A stretch of 64,000 nt of DNA from MWCO01 sp964488865 (lineage in GTDB: Bacteria > Myxococcota_A > Polyangia > Polyangiales > Polyangiaceae): the NCBI GenBank assembly GCA_964488865.1, contig CAZAWR010000002.1, forward strand, positions 1 through 64,000, read 5' to 3'. Of the stretch, positions 51,927 through 60,369 are shown one piece after another. Made by a program: the position numbers and the translations under genes. A model generated the notes under the pieces. That model saw nothing but the letters and a program-made list of their open reading frames with translations, had not been told where the DNA came from and ran no database searches. Numbering within the stretch: position 1 is the stretch's first letter; each line of letters starts with the position of its first letter.

Positions 51927-52259
51927 TTTCGTGCCTCGCTGGGCACCATAGGAAAGGCGTCATGACAAGGCAATGAAGTCCGGCCGGGTCGGGAGGCACG
52001 ACGAATGCGAGCGGCGCGAGGGCGCCGAAGGCCGGTCCGAGCACACCGGAGAGGCCGAAGACGGCGTTGGGGGACGGCTCCTGCGCTTTCCACCCGTAGC
52101 TGCGCCCCGAACTTCGTTCGCGAACAGTCACGCTTCGTGGCCTGGGCAGCGCTCCCAAAACGGGGAACCGAAGCGTGATCGTGAGATATCAGCTCTACAA
52201 ATCCGCCGCCGGAGCCCGTATTCCTCGGCTTCTTACGTGACCCTCACTCCGCAGGGCCA
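51927..52259. other. Intergenic stretch, nothing clear
   Basis: 333 bp between the M64 gene start and the stop of the upstream membrane-protein gene. I see only a weak 10-bp inverted repeat (TCACGCTTCG at 52128-52137 and its complement at 52169-52178) with a 31-base loop. It probably contains the promoter of the M64-LVIVD pair. Confidence 0.4.
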
Positions 52260-53372
52260 TCAGTCCCCTGCCTCCCCCGTCGTCAACGGCCCTTCTTGCT
52301 CGTCGAGCAACGTTCCTCCATGCCAGCGCATGGAAGCGCGCAGGATCAGGATGTAGAGGATCAGGCCGACGACCAGCACCACGAAACCCCCGAACACCGC
52401 ACCGAGATTGACGGAAGGCACCGAGCCGATCTGCCACAGGGAAGGATGTTCACGGGGAACGACCAGGGGGATGTGGTTCCCTTTGGCCACGCGGCCGTAG
52501 CAGGCCGGCGTGGGGCCCGCCTCCAGGGTCGTGCCGTCTGGGAGGCGAACGTCGAGCCAGTGATTCTTGTTTCCTTCGGAATCGTGGGTCACTCGTTTGT
52601 CCAGCACTTCAGCGGCCAGGACCTCGCCGGACGCGACACGCGCGTGATAGCCACCAAACAGCCCGTGGATGAGCAGCGCCACCACAGCCAGTAGTCCCAG
52701 CGCCCCGCCGTACTGGCGAACTGGGTGCAGGAACACGTCATCCAGCGGGCGCTTGGACACGAGCATGCCCGCCCCTGAAGGACGAAGCACGAAGCGCTTC
52801 CGGCTCGCAGCCCCGCGATACCCGCCCGCCGTCGGGTCCACCTCGGTCGTCACCTCGAGCTTTCCGCTGATGTGGATCGTATCCCCATCCCGCACCTCGG
52901 CAACGCGGCGACGCACCTTACCCGCTTCTCCCTCCGTGCGATCCATCGCGAGCATCAGGCGGGTCTGATCGTCCGGCACGACCTCGACCTCGTCTTGCCC
53001 GACCCGCAACCGGAACGGCGCCGTCGAGAGCTTGCGTTCGCGCTCCGTCCAGTGAAACCAGCGACCCCTGCCCTCGAGGTGGACCTCCGTGCCCGTCTGC
53101 GTGATCTCGACGCGCAGGGGCGGGTCGTAGGGATGGTCCACCGTTCCTTCCAGCACCGCCAGGCCCGGTCGCAGCTTGATCTGCCCCCCGTGGGTACGCC
53201 GCGCGCGCACCGCCAGGCTCAGGTTCCTCGCGATCAGCACGATCGGCACGAGGGCGAGCAACACGATCGCGACCGTGTAGCCCCAGACCGCCAGCGACGC
53301 CAGCGATGCGGTGGCGTCACCGGTTTCGGCGCAGATCGTCAGCACGGGCTCGGAGGGAAGCGCGACGTCCAC
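52260..53372 (-). CDS. Hypothetical membrane protein, GIDE/DUF3592-like
   Basis: 370 residues. One N-terminal membrane helix (about 28-48), then a beta-rich cytoplasmic or periplasmic region with KLRPGLAVLEGTVDHPYDPP and AEVRDGDTIHISGKLEV (resembling GIDE-type domains), a second helix near 222-240, a small domain (GEVLAAEVLDKRVTHDS, KNHWLDVRLPDG) like DUF3592, and a last helix near 328-350. Family assignment is tentative. The start appears to be GTG at 53372. It stands alone between the M64 unit and repeat R2. Confidence 0.6.
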   Translation of the reverse strand: MDVALPSEPVLTICAETGDATASLASLAVWGYTVAIVLLALVPIVLIARNLSLAVRARRTHGGQIKLRPGLAVLEGTVDHPYDPPLRVEITQTGTEVHLEGRGRWFHWTERERKLSTAPFRLRVGQDEVEVVPDDQTRLMLAMDRTEGEAGKVRRRVAEVRDGDTIHISGKLEVTTEVDPTAGGYRGAASRKRFVLRPSGAGMLVSKRPLDDVFLHPVRQYGGALGLLAVVALLIHGLFGGYHARVASGEVLAAEVLDKRVTHDSEGNKNHWLDVRLPDGTTLEAGPTPACYGRVAKGNHIPLVVPREHPSLWQIGSVPSVNLGAVFGGFVVLVVGLILYILILRASMRWHGGTLLDEQEGPLTTGEAGD

Positions 53373-53497
53373 GATCCGGCTGATACCACGAGGGGCCAGG
53401 GGCTACATCGGACAACGCGAGGCCCTGATCCGGGGCGAAGCGACGGGCTGACAGAGCAACCTTTGGATCTTGCTCCACGAATGCCGAGGTGGTCTGC

Positions 53498-53608
53498 CAC
53501 CCATGAGGTGGGCGGCGCGTGCGAGGGCTGGGATGGGGGCCTTAGCCGAGACAGCAAGGGGATTGTGGCTCGGGGAGCACGCGCCGTGCCTCCGGATCTG
53601 GGTTCGCC
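53498..53608 (+). repeat. Dispersed repeat R2, right copy
   Basis: About 110 bp. 53527-53606 is nearly identical to 275-352 (differences are few, e.g. around the CTTAGCCGAGA segment). It holds the same GGAGCACG/CGTGCCTCC hairpin and ends about 45 bp upstream of the GTG start at 53652. Both copies sit in intergenic DNA on the plus strand. Confidence 0.65.
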
Positions 53609-53651
53609 GCCACCCCTTGCCTCCAACACGCCTCGGGCCCAGGATACTTTC

Positions 53652-54506
53652 GTGACGCGTCCTCGCGACCTCGGCTTCCGCGTCGAGTCCTTTCCGACCC
53701 GAACCAGGACTCTTCCCCCCGCCACCCATACCAACTCCTATGCGCTCGGAGGACGTGAGGTCCTGATCGTGGAGCCCGCACCGCACGACGAGGCGGAGCA
53801 GCGGGCGATGATCGCGTGGGTGGAAGGCATGCGCACGGCGGGGCGTCGTCCCGTTGCGATCGTGGTCACGCATCACCACCAAGACCACGTGGGCGCGGCG
53901 ACGACGTTGCAGCAGGAGCTGGGCTTGGCGCTGTGGGGGCACGAGGCGACGCAGGCGAAAATGCCCGGGGTGCGGTTCGATCGGACGCTGGTGGACGGAG
54001 ACCGACTCGAGCTCGAGGGGCCGACGCAGCGCTGGGAGGTGTTGCACACGCCGGGACACGCTCCCGGGCACGTGTGCTTGCACGAGGCCACGCTGGGGCT
54101 TCTCGTACTCGGAGACATGATCGCGACGAGGGGGACGATCCTCGTGGCGCCGGGGGACGGGGACATGCGCGTGTACCTCGAGCAACTGGAGCGTTTGGGT
54201 CGCCTGGAGGCGCGAATCGGGCTGCCCGCGCACGGCGACCCCATCGAGAGGCCTTCGAGGGTGTTGCGCGCCACGCATGCGCACAGGCTGATGCGCGAGG
54301 GCAAGGTCGTTCGCGCGCTGCGCGAGGCAGGGGGTGTCGTTCGCGTCGACGAGTTGCTGGCCGAGGTCTACGACGACACGTCGGTCGCGGTGTGGCCGCT
54401 GGCGAGGCTGTCCTTGCTTTCGCACCTCGAGAAGCTGGTGAGCGAAGGCAGAGTGCGAGAGGACGGGAAGGAGCAATTCGGCTTGGCGGAGGAAGGGTCT
54501 CGTTGA
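53652..54506 (+). CDS. Metallo-beta-lactamase-fold hydrolase, LACTB2-like with C-terminal winged helix
   Basis: 284 residues. The zinc motif THHHQDHVG lies near residue 80, followed by HTPGHAPGHVCLHE, LVLGDMIAT with the bridging Asp and GLPAHGDPI with the last histidine. The C-terminal ~60 residues form a winged-helix-like domain (VRVDELLAEVYDDTS, LLSHLEKLVSEGRVRE), the LACTB2 arrangement. Human LACTB2 is an endoribonuclease, but bacterial members vary. GTG at 53652 has AGGA upstream; the frame extends further upstream through repeat R2, which I take as noncoding. It may lead the operon running to 56500. Confidence 0.78.
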   Translation: MTRPRDLGFRVESFPTRTRTLPPATHTNSYALGGREVLIVEPAPHDEAEQRAMIAWVEGMRTAGRRPVAIVVTHHHQDHVGAATTLQQELGLALWGHEATQAKMPGVRFDRTLVDGDRLELEGPTQRWEVLHTPGHAPGHVCLHEATLGLLVLGDMIATRGTILVAPGDGDMRVYLEQLERLGRLEARIGLPAHGDPIERPSRVLRATHAHRLMREGKVVRALREAGGVVRVDELLAEVYDDTSVAVWPLARLSLLSHLEKLVSEGRVREDGKEQFGLAEEGSR

Positions 54507-54546
54507 CGGATGACGTGCGAAACACCACAACCTCGTGCTAGTGCCG

Positions 54547-54807
54547 ATGAACCAAGAACAGCGAACACGCATGACGGATCATCGTAGCGAGCGGATCGAG
54601 ACGGCGAAGACAGCAGCTGCCGTGCTCTGCCTTCTGGAGGGAGCGAGCGTCCCGCTGGAAGAGCTGCTGGGTGGTCTCGCCACCGCAGAGCAGCTGGAGC
54701 AGATTGTGCAACCGCTGCGCGAGGGAGATCGGACGCGACGTGCGCGCACGCTGGCCACATACCTCGGCCCTCTCGCCGTGCAGCTGGACGGGTGGAGCTT
54801 GCGATGA
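54547..54807 (+). CDS. Small hypothetical protein preceding SctL-like gene
   Basis: About 86 residues from ATG 54547 (alternative ATG 54571 or GTG 54535). Mostly helical with LCLLEGASVPLEELLGGLAT and an Arg-rich segment (RTRRARTLATYLGPLAV). No family was recognised. The stop overlaps the SctL-like start as ATGA (54804-54807), so the pair is coupled. In type III secretion operons the gene upstream of sctL often encodes SctK, but this protein is less than half that size, so the link is speculative. Confidence 0.55.
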   Translation: MNQEQRTRMTDHRSERIETAKTAAAVLCLLEGASVPLEELLGGLATAEQLEQIVQPLREGDRTRRARTLATYLGPLAVQLDGWSLR

Positions 54808-55490
54808 ATCCGGGACGTGGTCGTATCGTTCGAGACGGGCAGGAGATGACGGCGGTGACGCTGGCCTCGGGTCCGACGGAGCCGGCGTGGGCGACGGTGT
54901 CGCGCAGGGCTCGGGGCCGAATCGTGCGCCGCGAGCGGCTGGAGTTTGCCTGGCACGCCGCCGGCATGATCGCGCTCGCGCACGAGCAAGCCGAGGCGCT
55001 CAAGCGCGAAGCACAAGAGGAGGCTGACCGGATTCGCCAAGGCGCGGAGCAACGCGGGCTCGAGCAAGGCGCGGCCAGGCTGGCCGCCGCGTGGTTGCGG
55101 CTCGACAAGCGGGAAGCAGCCCTGGACGAGGCATCGCTGGAGCGTTCGGTGGCGATTGCCCGCCTGCTGGCGGAGCGCCTGCTAGGCACGGCCTTGCGTC
55201 TCGACGCCGACGTGGTCGCGGACATGGCGCGGGAGGCCATGATTCATCTTTGGCGGTCGCGTCGGGTGACCATCCACGCGCACCCGCAGGACGTCCCGGC
55301 CCTGGAGCGACACGTGGCAACCTACGGCATGCCTCCGGAGCGCGTTCAGATCCAGGCCGACCCCGACAGGAAGCGCGGGTGCTTGCGGTTCGTGAGTGAC
55401 TTCGGGGAGCTCGACGGCGACATCGGCCCTCAGCTCGACCGGCTCGTGGACGTCATCCGACAAGAGCTAGGGGCGCGAGGACCCGCATGA
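54804..55490 (+). CDS. FliH/SctL-like type III secretion stator protein
   Basis: 228 residues with the FliH/SctL layout: a short N-terminal region, a long charged helix rich in Ala/Glu/Arg (HEQAEALKREAQEEADRIRQ, GLEQGAARLAAAWLRLDKRE) and a C-terminal globular domain (EAMIHLWRSRRVTIHAHPQD, RKRGCLRFVSDFGELDGDIG, LDRLVDVIRQEL). The GCLRFVSDFGELDGDIG segment matches the family's conserved end. Such proteins form the stator of the type III ATPase. No other flagellar or injectisome gene is in the window. It overlaps the next gene as ATGA at 55487-55490. Confidence 0.8.
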   Translation: MNPGRGRIVRDGQEMTAVTLASGPTEPAWATVSRRARGRIVRRERLEFAWHAAGMIALAHEQAEALKREAQEEADRIRQGAEQRGLEQGAARLAAAWLRLDKREAALDEASLERSVAIARLLAERLLGTALRLDADVVADMAREAMIHLWRSRRVTIHAHPQDVPALERHVATYGMPPERVQIQADPDRKRGCLRFVSDFGELDGDIGPQLDRLVDVIRQELGARGPA

Positions 55491-56500
55491 CCACACCGGG
55501 CTTTCCTCCTCCGACGGCAGGCATGCCGCGGTCCGTGTTCGAACCTCCTCGCCAGGACCCAGTGCAAGGGGTGCCGCCCGAGCCCGAACGGCGACGCAAC
55601 TACGCCACGAACGTGGGGCTGTTCGTGGCCACATTGGTGAGCGTTCTGCTGGCGGGCAACCAGGAGATGCTGTTCGGGCAGGAGCCGTTCACCCTGCGCA
55701 ACCTGTGGAAGGGCTGGACTTTCGCGGTGCCGCTCATGGCGATCCTGCTCGCGCACGAGTTCGGGCACTACATCGCGGCGCGCATTCACCGCGTGTCGGC
55801 GTCGCTTCCCTACTTCATCCCGATGCCCATCAGCCCGTTCGGGACGATGGGTGCGATCATCTCGATGCGGGGGAGGATCGGGTCGCGCAAGGCGCTGCTC
55901 GACATCGGGGCCTCGGGCCCGCTGGCGGGCATGGTGTTCGCCCTTCCCATCCTCGTGTGGGGGCTGCTGCACTCGGAGGTGAAGGAGATCACGGGGTCCG
56001 GGCTGCTCGAGGGGCAGTGCTTGCTGTACTCGCTGCTCAAGTGGCTGACGTTCGGGCCGATCCCGGAGGGCAGCGATGTGTTCCTGCACCCGACGGCGTT
56101 TGCGGGGTGGGTGGGGCTGCTCATCACGATGATCAACTTGGTGCCGGTGGGGCAGCTCGACGGAGGGCACGTGGCGTACGCGTTGCTAGGGCCGCGTCAG
56201 AACACGATCGCGAAGGTGGTGCACTTCAGCTTGCTTGGGGTGTTCGCGGTGAACTTCGGGTACCACTTCCTGCGGGGCATGGGGACCGAACCGATCGGCG
56301 AGACGGTGGGCCGGGCGTTCGAGATGTCGATGTTCTGGCTCGTGTGGTTCGGCTTCTTGTTCTTGCTACGGGCGTTTTCGGGGGGCAACCATCCGCCGAC
56401 GGAGCCGGGGGAGCTCGATCGGGGCCGCAAGATCATCGCGATCGGGACGTTGTTGCTGTTCGTGTTGTTGTTCATGCCCACGCCGTTGTCGCAGTACTGA
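55487..56500 (+). CDS. Site-2 protease family (M50) membrane metalloprotease
   Basis: 337 residues. The zinc motif HEFGHYIAARIH is at residues 90-101 in a membrane helix, and NLVPVGQLDGG near 218-228 supplies the third ligand Asp. Further helices bring the total to about six or seven. A proline-rich cytosolic N-terminus (1-38) precedes the first helix. S2P enzymes cleave membrane-bound regulators within the bilayer. It is coupled by an ATGA overlap to the SctL-like gene. The pairing is unusual and its meaning is unknown. Confidence 0.88.
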   Translation: MTTPGFPPPTAGMPRSVFEPPRQDPVQGVPPEPERRRNYATNVGLFVATLVSVLLAGNQEMLFGQEPFTLRNLWKGWTFAVPLMAILLAHEFGHYIAARIHRVSASLPYFIPMPISPFGTMGAIISMRGRIGSRKALLDIGASGPLAGMVFALPILVWGLLHSEVKEITGSGLLEGQCLLYSLLKWLTFGPIPEGSDVFLHPTAFAGWVGLLITMINLVPVGQLDGGHVAYALLGPRQNTIAKVVHFSLLGVFAVNFGYHFLRGMGTEPIGETVGRAFEMSMFWLVWFGFLFLLRAFSGGNHPPTEPGELDRGRKIIAIGTLLLFVLLFMPTPLSQY

Positions 56501-56571
56501 CGGAGCGCGGGTTGCCGTAGGCGCTGTACCCGTAGGCTTCCGTCACCGTGCCCACGGTCGTGCTCGCAAGC
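56499..56571 (-). pseudogene. RHS/YD-repeat core remnant (short)
   Basis: On the minus strand, GTVTEAYGYSAYGNPR lies in a frame that ends at 56472. The sequence has the form of the RHS-repeat-associated core (G-x-V-x-E-x-Y-x-Y-x-A-Y-G-N-P-R). No intact RHS gene is present; the match covers about 25 codons and runs into the 3' end of the M50 gene. A chance match is possible but the pattern is specific. Confidence 0.35.
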
Positions 56572-56772
56572 TGCCATGGAAGAACCTCCGTTTCTCTGCT
56601 CTCCCATCGGCCAGCAGCGCACTTCGGTTGCGTGAAATCAGCATCAGCTCGTGAAAGTCGAGCACGAGCACGGCGCCCCCATCCGCGCTGACATCGGCGT
56701 CGCGGAATGGACCAATCGGTTTTTGGGAGGCCCCTTAGGAGATGATGCCGAGGCAGTAGGACGGGTTGGGTA

Positions 56773-58176
56773 TCACGGACCCGGCGGTGACGGAGGCTTG
56801 CGCGGCGGGACCATGGGCGGGATGCGCATCGGAGGTGGGCGCAACGAGCCGGAGGCGGCGGGGCTTGCGGAGGCCGCGGGAAGGGGCTCCCCAGGAATCG
56901 CGAAGACGACCCGCCCGAACCGCGTCGCGCGGTGGAAGTTGCCCTTGCCGAGGATCGGAGACCAGGCCACACCCGAATTGTCCTTCATGGCGTAGAAGTT
57001 CAAGCGCCACGTGTCACCGGGCTTGGGGGGCGACTGCTTGGCCTTGGAGAAGGACGACCAGGGAATCTTCGCTTCCACGACATAGCCCTTGCCCTGGTTT
57101 GGCTTGTCCATCTCGCCATCGACGACGACCACGGACTGGAGTTTCGCGGACCAGTCCATGTTCCCGAAGACGCCCTTCGAGTCGTCCTTCGGCTGGTTGT
57201 ACGTGTCGTACTGCGTGTCGAAGACGAGGTTCTGGGGGTTGATCTGGATCTCGTAGTAGTCCTTGTTGTCCCCATCGCCGTCGGGGTCGATCATGATCTC
57301 GACGGTGTCTTTTTCCCAGAGGTGAGGGTCCTTTGCGTCCTTGGGGAAGCCACCGACGATGGTCTTGCTCTGGACCTCGAAGGCCACGTACAGGTGGGTG
57401 TCATCCCAGGTCAGCTTGGTGGAGCCCTGGACGGGGAACGCCGGGTTCGGCTCGCCGCTCCCCACATCGACAAAAGGGCCTGTGGTGGCCGCTTTCTTCC
57501 AAGCTTCCTCGTCGAGCTTGCCGTCGATGGTGATGGTGTCGCCCTTGGCGAGCTTGTCGGCGCGAAGGGTCTTGATGCCGGTGAAGGGCTTGGGCTTGCG
57601 GCGGACGCCCGTGCTGAGGCGGGCGACGATGGCGCGGTTCTCGCGGTCTTGGGACCCCGAGGTGATCTTGAGGCGCGCTTCGTCCTTCCAGATCCCGGTG
57701 GTGATGACGACCTCGTGGGTGTCGAGCTTGTCGGGCAGAGAGAAGACCTGCTCGTCGACGTAGACCTTGCCCTTTTTCCATGCGGCGGGGGCGAGGACCT
57801 GCTTGTTGTCGACCCACTGGCGGATGGGGCCCACGTTGTCGACGTTGAGCAAGCGCTGCTCGCCGGCGTCGAGGACGTGGGTGAACAGGTTCCAGCCGTC
57901 GGGGATGTCTTCGAGGCACTCCCAGTACATGGTGATGCGGATTTCGGCCCCGGGCTTGGCTTCCTTTTCAGGGCTGATGCGGTAGCCGAGGAGCTTGGCC
58001 TTGCCCTCGAAGACGGCATCGAGCTTGTGCGGGATGTCCTTGGGGGCGGCTTCGAGAACGTACTGCTTGAGGGCTTCGGGATTGGCCTGGCCGGACTTGG
58101 ACCCGCCCACGCACCCGAGCCCGAGAGACGCGATCATGACGATCGCGAACGTCGCCATTCTGTGTTTTCGTTGCAT
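56773..58176 (-). CDS. Lipoprotein with CBM9-like (DOMON-type) domain
   Basis: 467 residues. The lipobox is SLGLGC near residue 22. Residues ~40-190 form a beta-rich domain (SPEKEAKPGAEIRITMYWEC, NLFTHVLDAGEQRLLNVDN). Residues ~215-430 match the carbohydrate-binding family 9-like fold: TITIDGKLDEEAWKKA, KLTWDDTHLYVAFEVQSKTI, DTVEIMIDPDGDGDNKDYYE, WRLNFYAMK. These bind sugars or heme. The C-terminus is a Pro/Ala/Ser tail. The gene precedes none in an evident operon; ffh lies 64 bp upstream on the same strand. Confidence 0.78.
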   Translation of the reverse strand: MQRKHRMATFAIVMIASLGLGCVGGSKSGQANPEALKQYVLEAAPKDIPHKLDAVFEGKAKLLGYRISPEKEAKPGAEIRITMYWECLEDIPDGWNLFTHVLDAGEQRLLNVDNVGPIRQWVDNKQVLAPAAWKKGKVYVDEQVFSLPDKLDTHEVVITTGIWKDEARLKITSGSQDRENRAIVARLSTGVRRKPKPFTGIKTLRADKLAKGDTITIDGKLDEEAWKKAATTGPFVDVGSGEPNPAFPVQGSTKLTWDDTHLYVAFEVQSKTIVGGFPKDAKDPHLWEKDTVEIMIDPDGDGDNKDYYEIQINPQNLVFDTQYDTYNQPKDDSKGVFGNMDWSAKLQSVVVVDGEMDKPNQGKGYVVEAKIPWSSFSKAKQSPPKPGDTWRLNFYAMKDNSGVAWSPILGKGNFHRATRFGRVVFAIPGEPLPAASASPAASGSLRPPPMRIPPMVPPRKPPSPPGP

Positions 58177-58240
58177 GTCCTTCCCCTGCTTCGCGGTGAA
58201 CGCCCCGAAGGGCGCGTGTGCCCGACCGCAACACTGGTGA

Positions 58241-59896
58241 TCACTTCGGTCGAGACTTCTTGCGTGCGTCCCGCTCTCGCTTTCGCTGCGCCTTGCGCTG
58301 GTTCTTCTCGGACTTGGAGAGGGGTTTCATCTTGGTGGGGCTCTCGTACTGGGGTTGGGGCATTCCGAACCCCGGCATGCCCGGCATGCCACCCATGCCA
58401 CCCATGCCACCCATGCCACCCATGCCACCCATGCCACCCATGAGCCCATCGAGACCGGGCATGCCCATCCCGTCGAACCCGGGGAAGCCCGGGGGCATGG
58501 CGCCGCCGGCCATGGCCTTGCGCATCTGGCGCGCGGAAGCGATTTGCTTGAGCCCTGGGATCTTCCCCATCAGGCCCATGTTCTGCTTCATGCCCGACAT
58601 CATCTGTCGCATGAACAGGAACTTCTGCACGAGCTCCTGCACGCCGACGTCGGGCTGTCCGGACCCCTTGGAGATGCGCTTGACCCGCGACGGCTCACGG
58701 ATGAGCACGTAGGGGTCGCGCTTCTCCGCGGGCGTCATCGACTGGATGATCGCCTCGATGCGCACGAGCTCCCGGTCGTCGAGGTTGACCCCCTCGGGGA
58801 GACCCTGCGGGAAGAAGGGCATCTTGTCGACGAGGTCGCGCAGCGAGCCCATCTTCTGGATGGTGCGCACTTGCTCGAGGAAGTCGTCGAGGGTGAACTC
58901 CCCCTCGAGCATCTTCATGGCCTTCTCGGCGGCCTGCTTCTTGTCGATCGCCTCTTCGAAGTTCTGCATGAGGCCCACGACGTCGCCGAAGCCGAGGATC
59001 CGGCTCGCCATGCCGTCGGCGCGGAAGGGCTCGAACTGACTCGTTCCCTCGCCGATGCCGGTGAACACGACGGGGGCGCCAGTGACCTCCTTGATCGATA
59101 GGGCGGCGCCGCCGCGCGCGTCGCCATCGAGCTTGGTCAGCACCACGCCGGTGATCTGGAGCTTGTCGTGGAACGCTTCCGCCGTCTTCACGGCGTCCTG
59201 GCCGATCATCGCGTCGACCACGAGCAGGATGTTCTCCGGCCAGACGTTGGCTTTGATCTCGTCGAGCTCGTTCATCAGGGTCTCGTCGATGGCGAGACGG
59301 CCTGCGGTGTCGTAGATGATGACGTCGTGCTTGTGGCGTTTGGCGTGATCGATGGCCGCGGCGCAGATGTCGACGGGGGTCTTGTTCACGTTGAAGACGG
59401 GGATCCCGATCTGCTTTCCGAGGACCTGGAGCTGATCGACGGCGGCGGGGCGCTGCATGTCGGCGGCGACGAGCAGGGGCTTCTTGCCTTCGCGCTCGAG
59501 AAAGCGAGCGAGCTTGGCGGCGGTGGTGGTCTTGCCGGAGCCTTGGAGGCCGACCATCATGATGCCGGTCGGACCGTTCTCGGCCCAGGCGAGGGGCTCG
59601 GCCTCCGACGACATCATCCGCACGAGCTCGTCGTGACAGAGTTTGATGAACTGATCGCTCGCGGAGACCTCGCGCGAGGCGCCGTCGACCTTGACCTTGG
59701 TTTGCAGGGTCTGCCCGAGGGCCTTCTCCTTGATGTGCGCGAGGAATTGCTTGACCACGGAAAGGTCGACGTCGGCCTCGAGGAGGCTGAGGCGGACTTC
59801 CCGCAGTGCGGGTTCGATGTTGCCTTCGTTGAGCTCGGTCAGGCCTGCCAAGCGGTTGCGTGCCTGACGGAACCCTTTCGTGAGTGCTTCAAACAT
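58241..59896 (-). CDS. ffh: Signal recognition particle protein Ffh
   Basis: 551 residues. The N domain ends near 90; GTPase motifs are GLQGSGKT at about 116-123, DTAGRL, TKLDGDARGG and GIGEGTSQFEPF. The M domain (about 330-480) has the methionine-rich helices that bind signal peptides. It guides nascent membrane proteins to FtsY. Unusually, between about 483 and 508 there is a tandem GGM repeat, then a basic tail (KSEKNQRKAQRKRERDARKK). The ATG at 59896 follows AGGA with a good spacing. The frame extends upstream with no family match. Confidence 0.95.
   Translation of the reverse strand: MFEALTKGFRQARNRLAGLTELNEGNIEPALREVRLSLLEADVDLSVVKQFLAHIKEKALGQTLQTKVKVDGASREVSASDQFIKLCHDELVRMMSSEAEPLAWAENGPTGIMMVGLQGSGKTTTAAKLARFLEREGKKPLLVAADMQRPAAVDQLQVLGKQIGIPVFNVNKTPVDICAAAIDHAKRHKHDVIIYDTAGRLAIDETLMNELDEIKANVWPENILLVVDAMIGQDAVKTAEAFHDKLQITGVVLTKLDGDARGGAALSIKEVTGAPVVFTGIGEGTSQFEPFRADGMASRILGFGDVVGLMQNFEEAIDKKQAAEKAMKMLEGEFTLDDFLEQVRTIQKMGSLRDLVDKMPFFPQGLPEGVNLDDRELVRIEAIIQSMTPAEKRDPYVLIREPSRVKRISKGSGQPDVGVQELVQKFLFMRQMMSGMKQNMGLMGKIPGLKQIASARQMRKAMAGGAMPPGFPGFDGMGMPGLDGLMGGMGGMGGMGGMGGMGGMPGMPGFGMPQPQYESPTKMKPLSKSEKNQRKAQRKRERDARKKSRPK
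58385..58441. repeat. 9-bp tandem repeat inside ffh (GGM repeat)
   Basis: About six to seven units of CCACCCATG on the plus strand encode consecutive Gly-Gly-Met triplets on the minus strand near the Ffh C-terminus. The array could change length by slippage without shifting the frame. Confidence 0.85.
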
Positions 59897-60369
59897 GGTC
59901 GTTCCTAGGGTGTGGCGCTTGTAGCACGTCGGGGCGGGGCGGGGGAGGGAGTGGAAGGGCCGATCGGGGCGGAAGGTGGGTTTTGGGGGAGGAAGTCGGC
60001 CCGGGGAGGCATCAGAGCTGGGTGCAGACACCACTTTGCACAGGTACCCTTGCGGGGAACTGGTGAACCGGGCACCGGGAGCTGGGAATGGAGAAAGTGG
60101 CTTGGTACGCAGGCCCCAGGTGCCGTTCGAAAACTTCTCTATCAGCCACACTACACCGAGGGCTCATGGCAACGACCGTTGTGCACTATCGTTGTCCTTC
60201 GCCGCTCCTCCTTCCAGCCATGAACCAAGCCCCATTCATCCTTCCGGTTCCCGGTTGTCCGCTCTCCCGTTCTCTGCCCCATTCATCCTTCCCGGTTCCC
60301 GGCTCCCGGCTCACCAGTTGACTTTGGACACACATCACAACGGGTGGCTCAGAATGGGATCTGCACCCA
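59897..60369. other. Intergenic stretch with inverted and direct repeats
   Basis: 473 bp between ffh and the small lipoprotein gene. It contains an imperfect inverted repeat (60058-60091 with 60279-60319) and a direct duplication of CCCCATTCATCCTTC (about 60230-60254 and 60277-60302). The rest shows nothing recognisable; the ffh promoter probably lies at its left end. Confidence 0.5.
60058..60319. repeat. Imperfect palindromic element
   Basis: AACTGGTGAACCGGG at the left arm (60058 on) is the near complement of the right arm ending CCGGCTCACCAGTT at 60319. Arms are about 35-41 bp with a few mismatches and a small indel, enclosing about 190 bp. No coding potential was seen. Confidence 0.5.

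Noticed and set aside
52128..52178. 10-bp inverted repeat between the M64 and membrane-protein genes
   Set aside because: 31-base loop, no T-run, no gene ending nearby in a way that needs a terminator.
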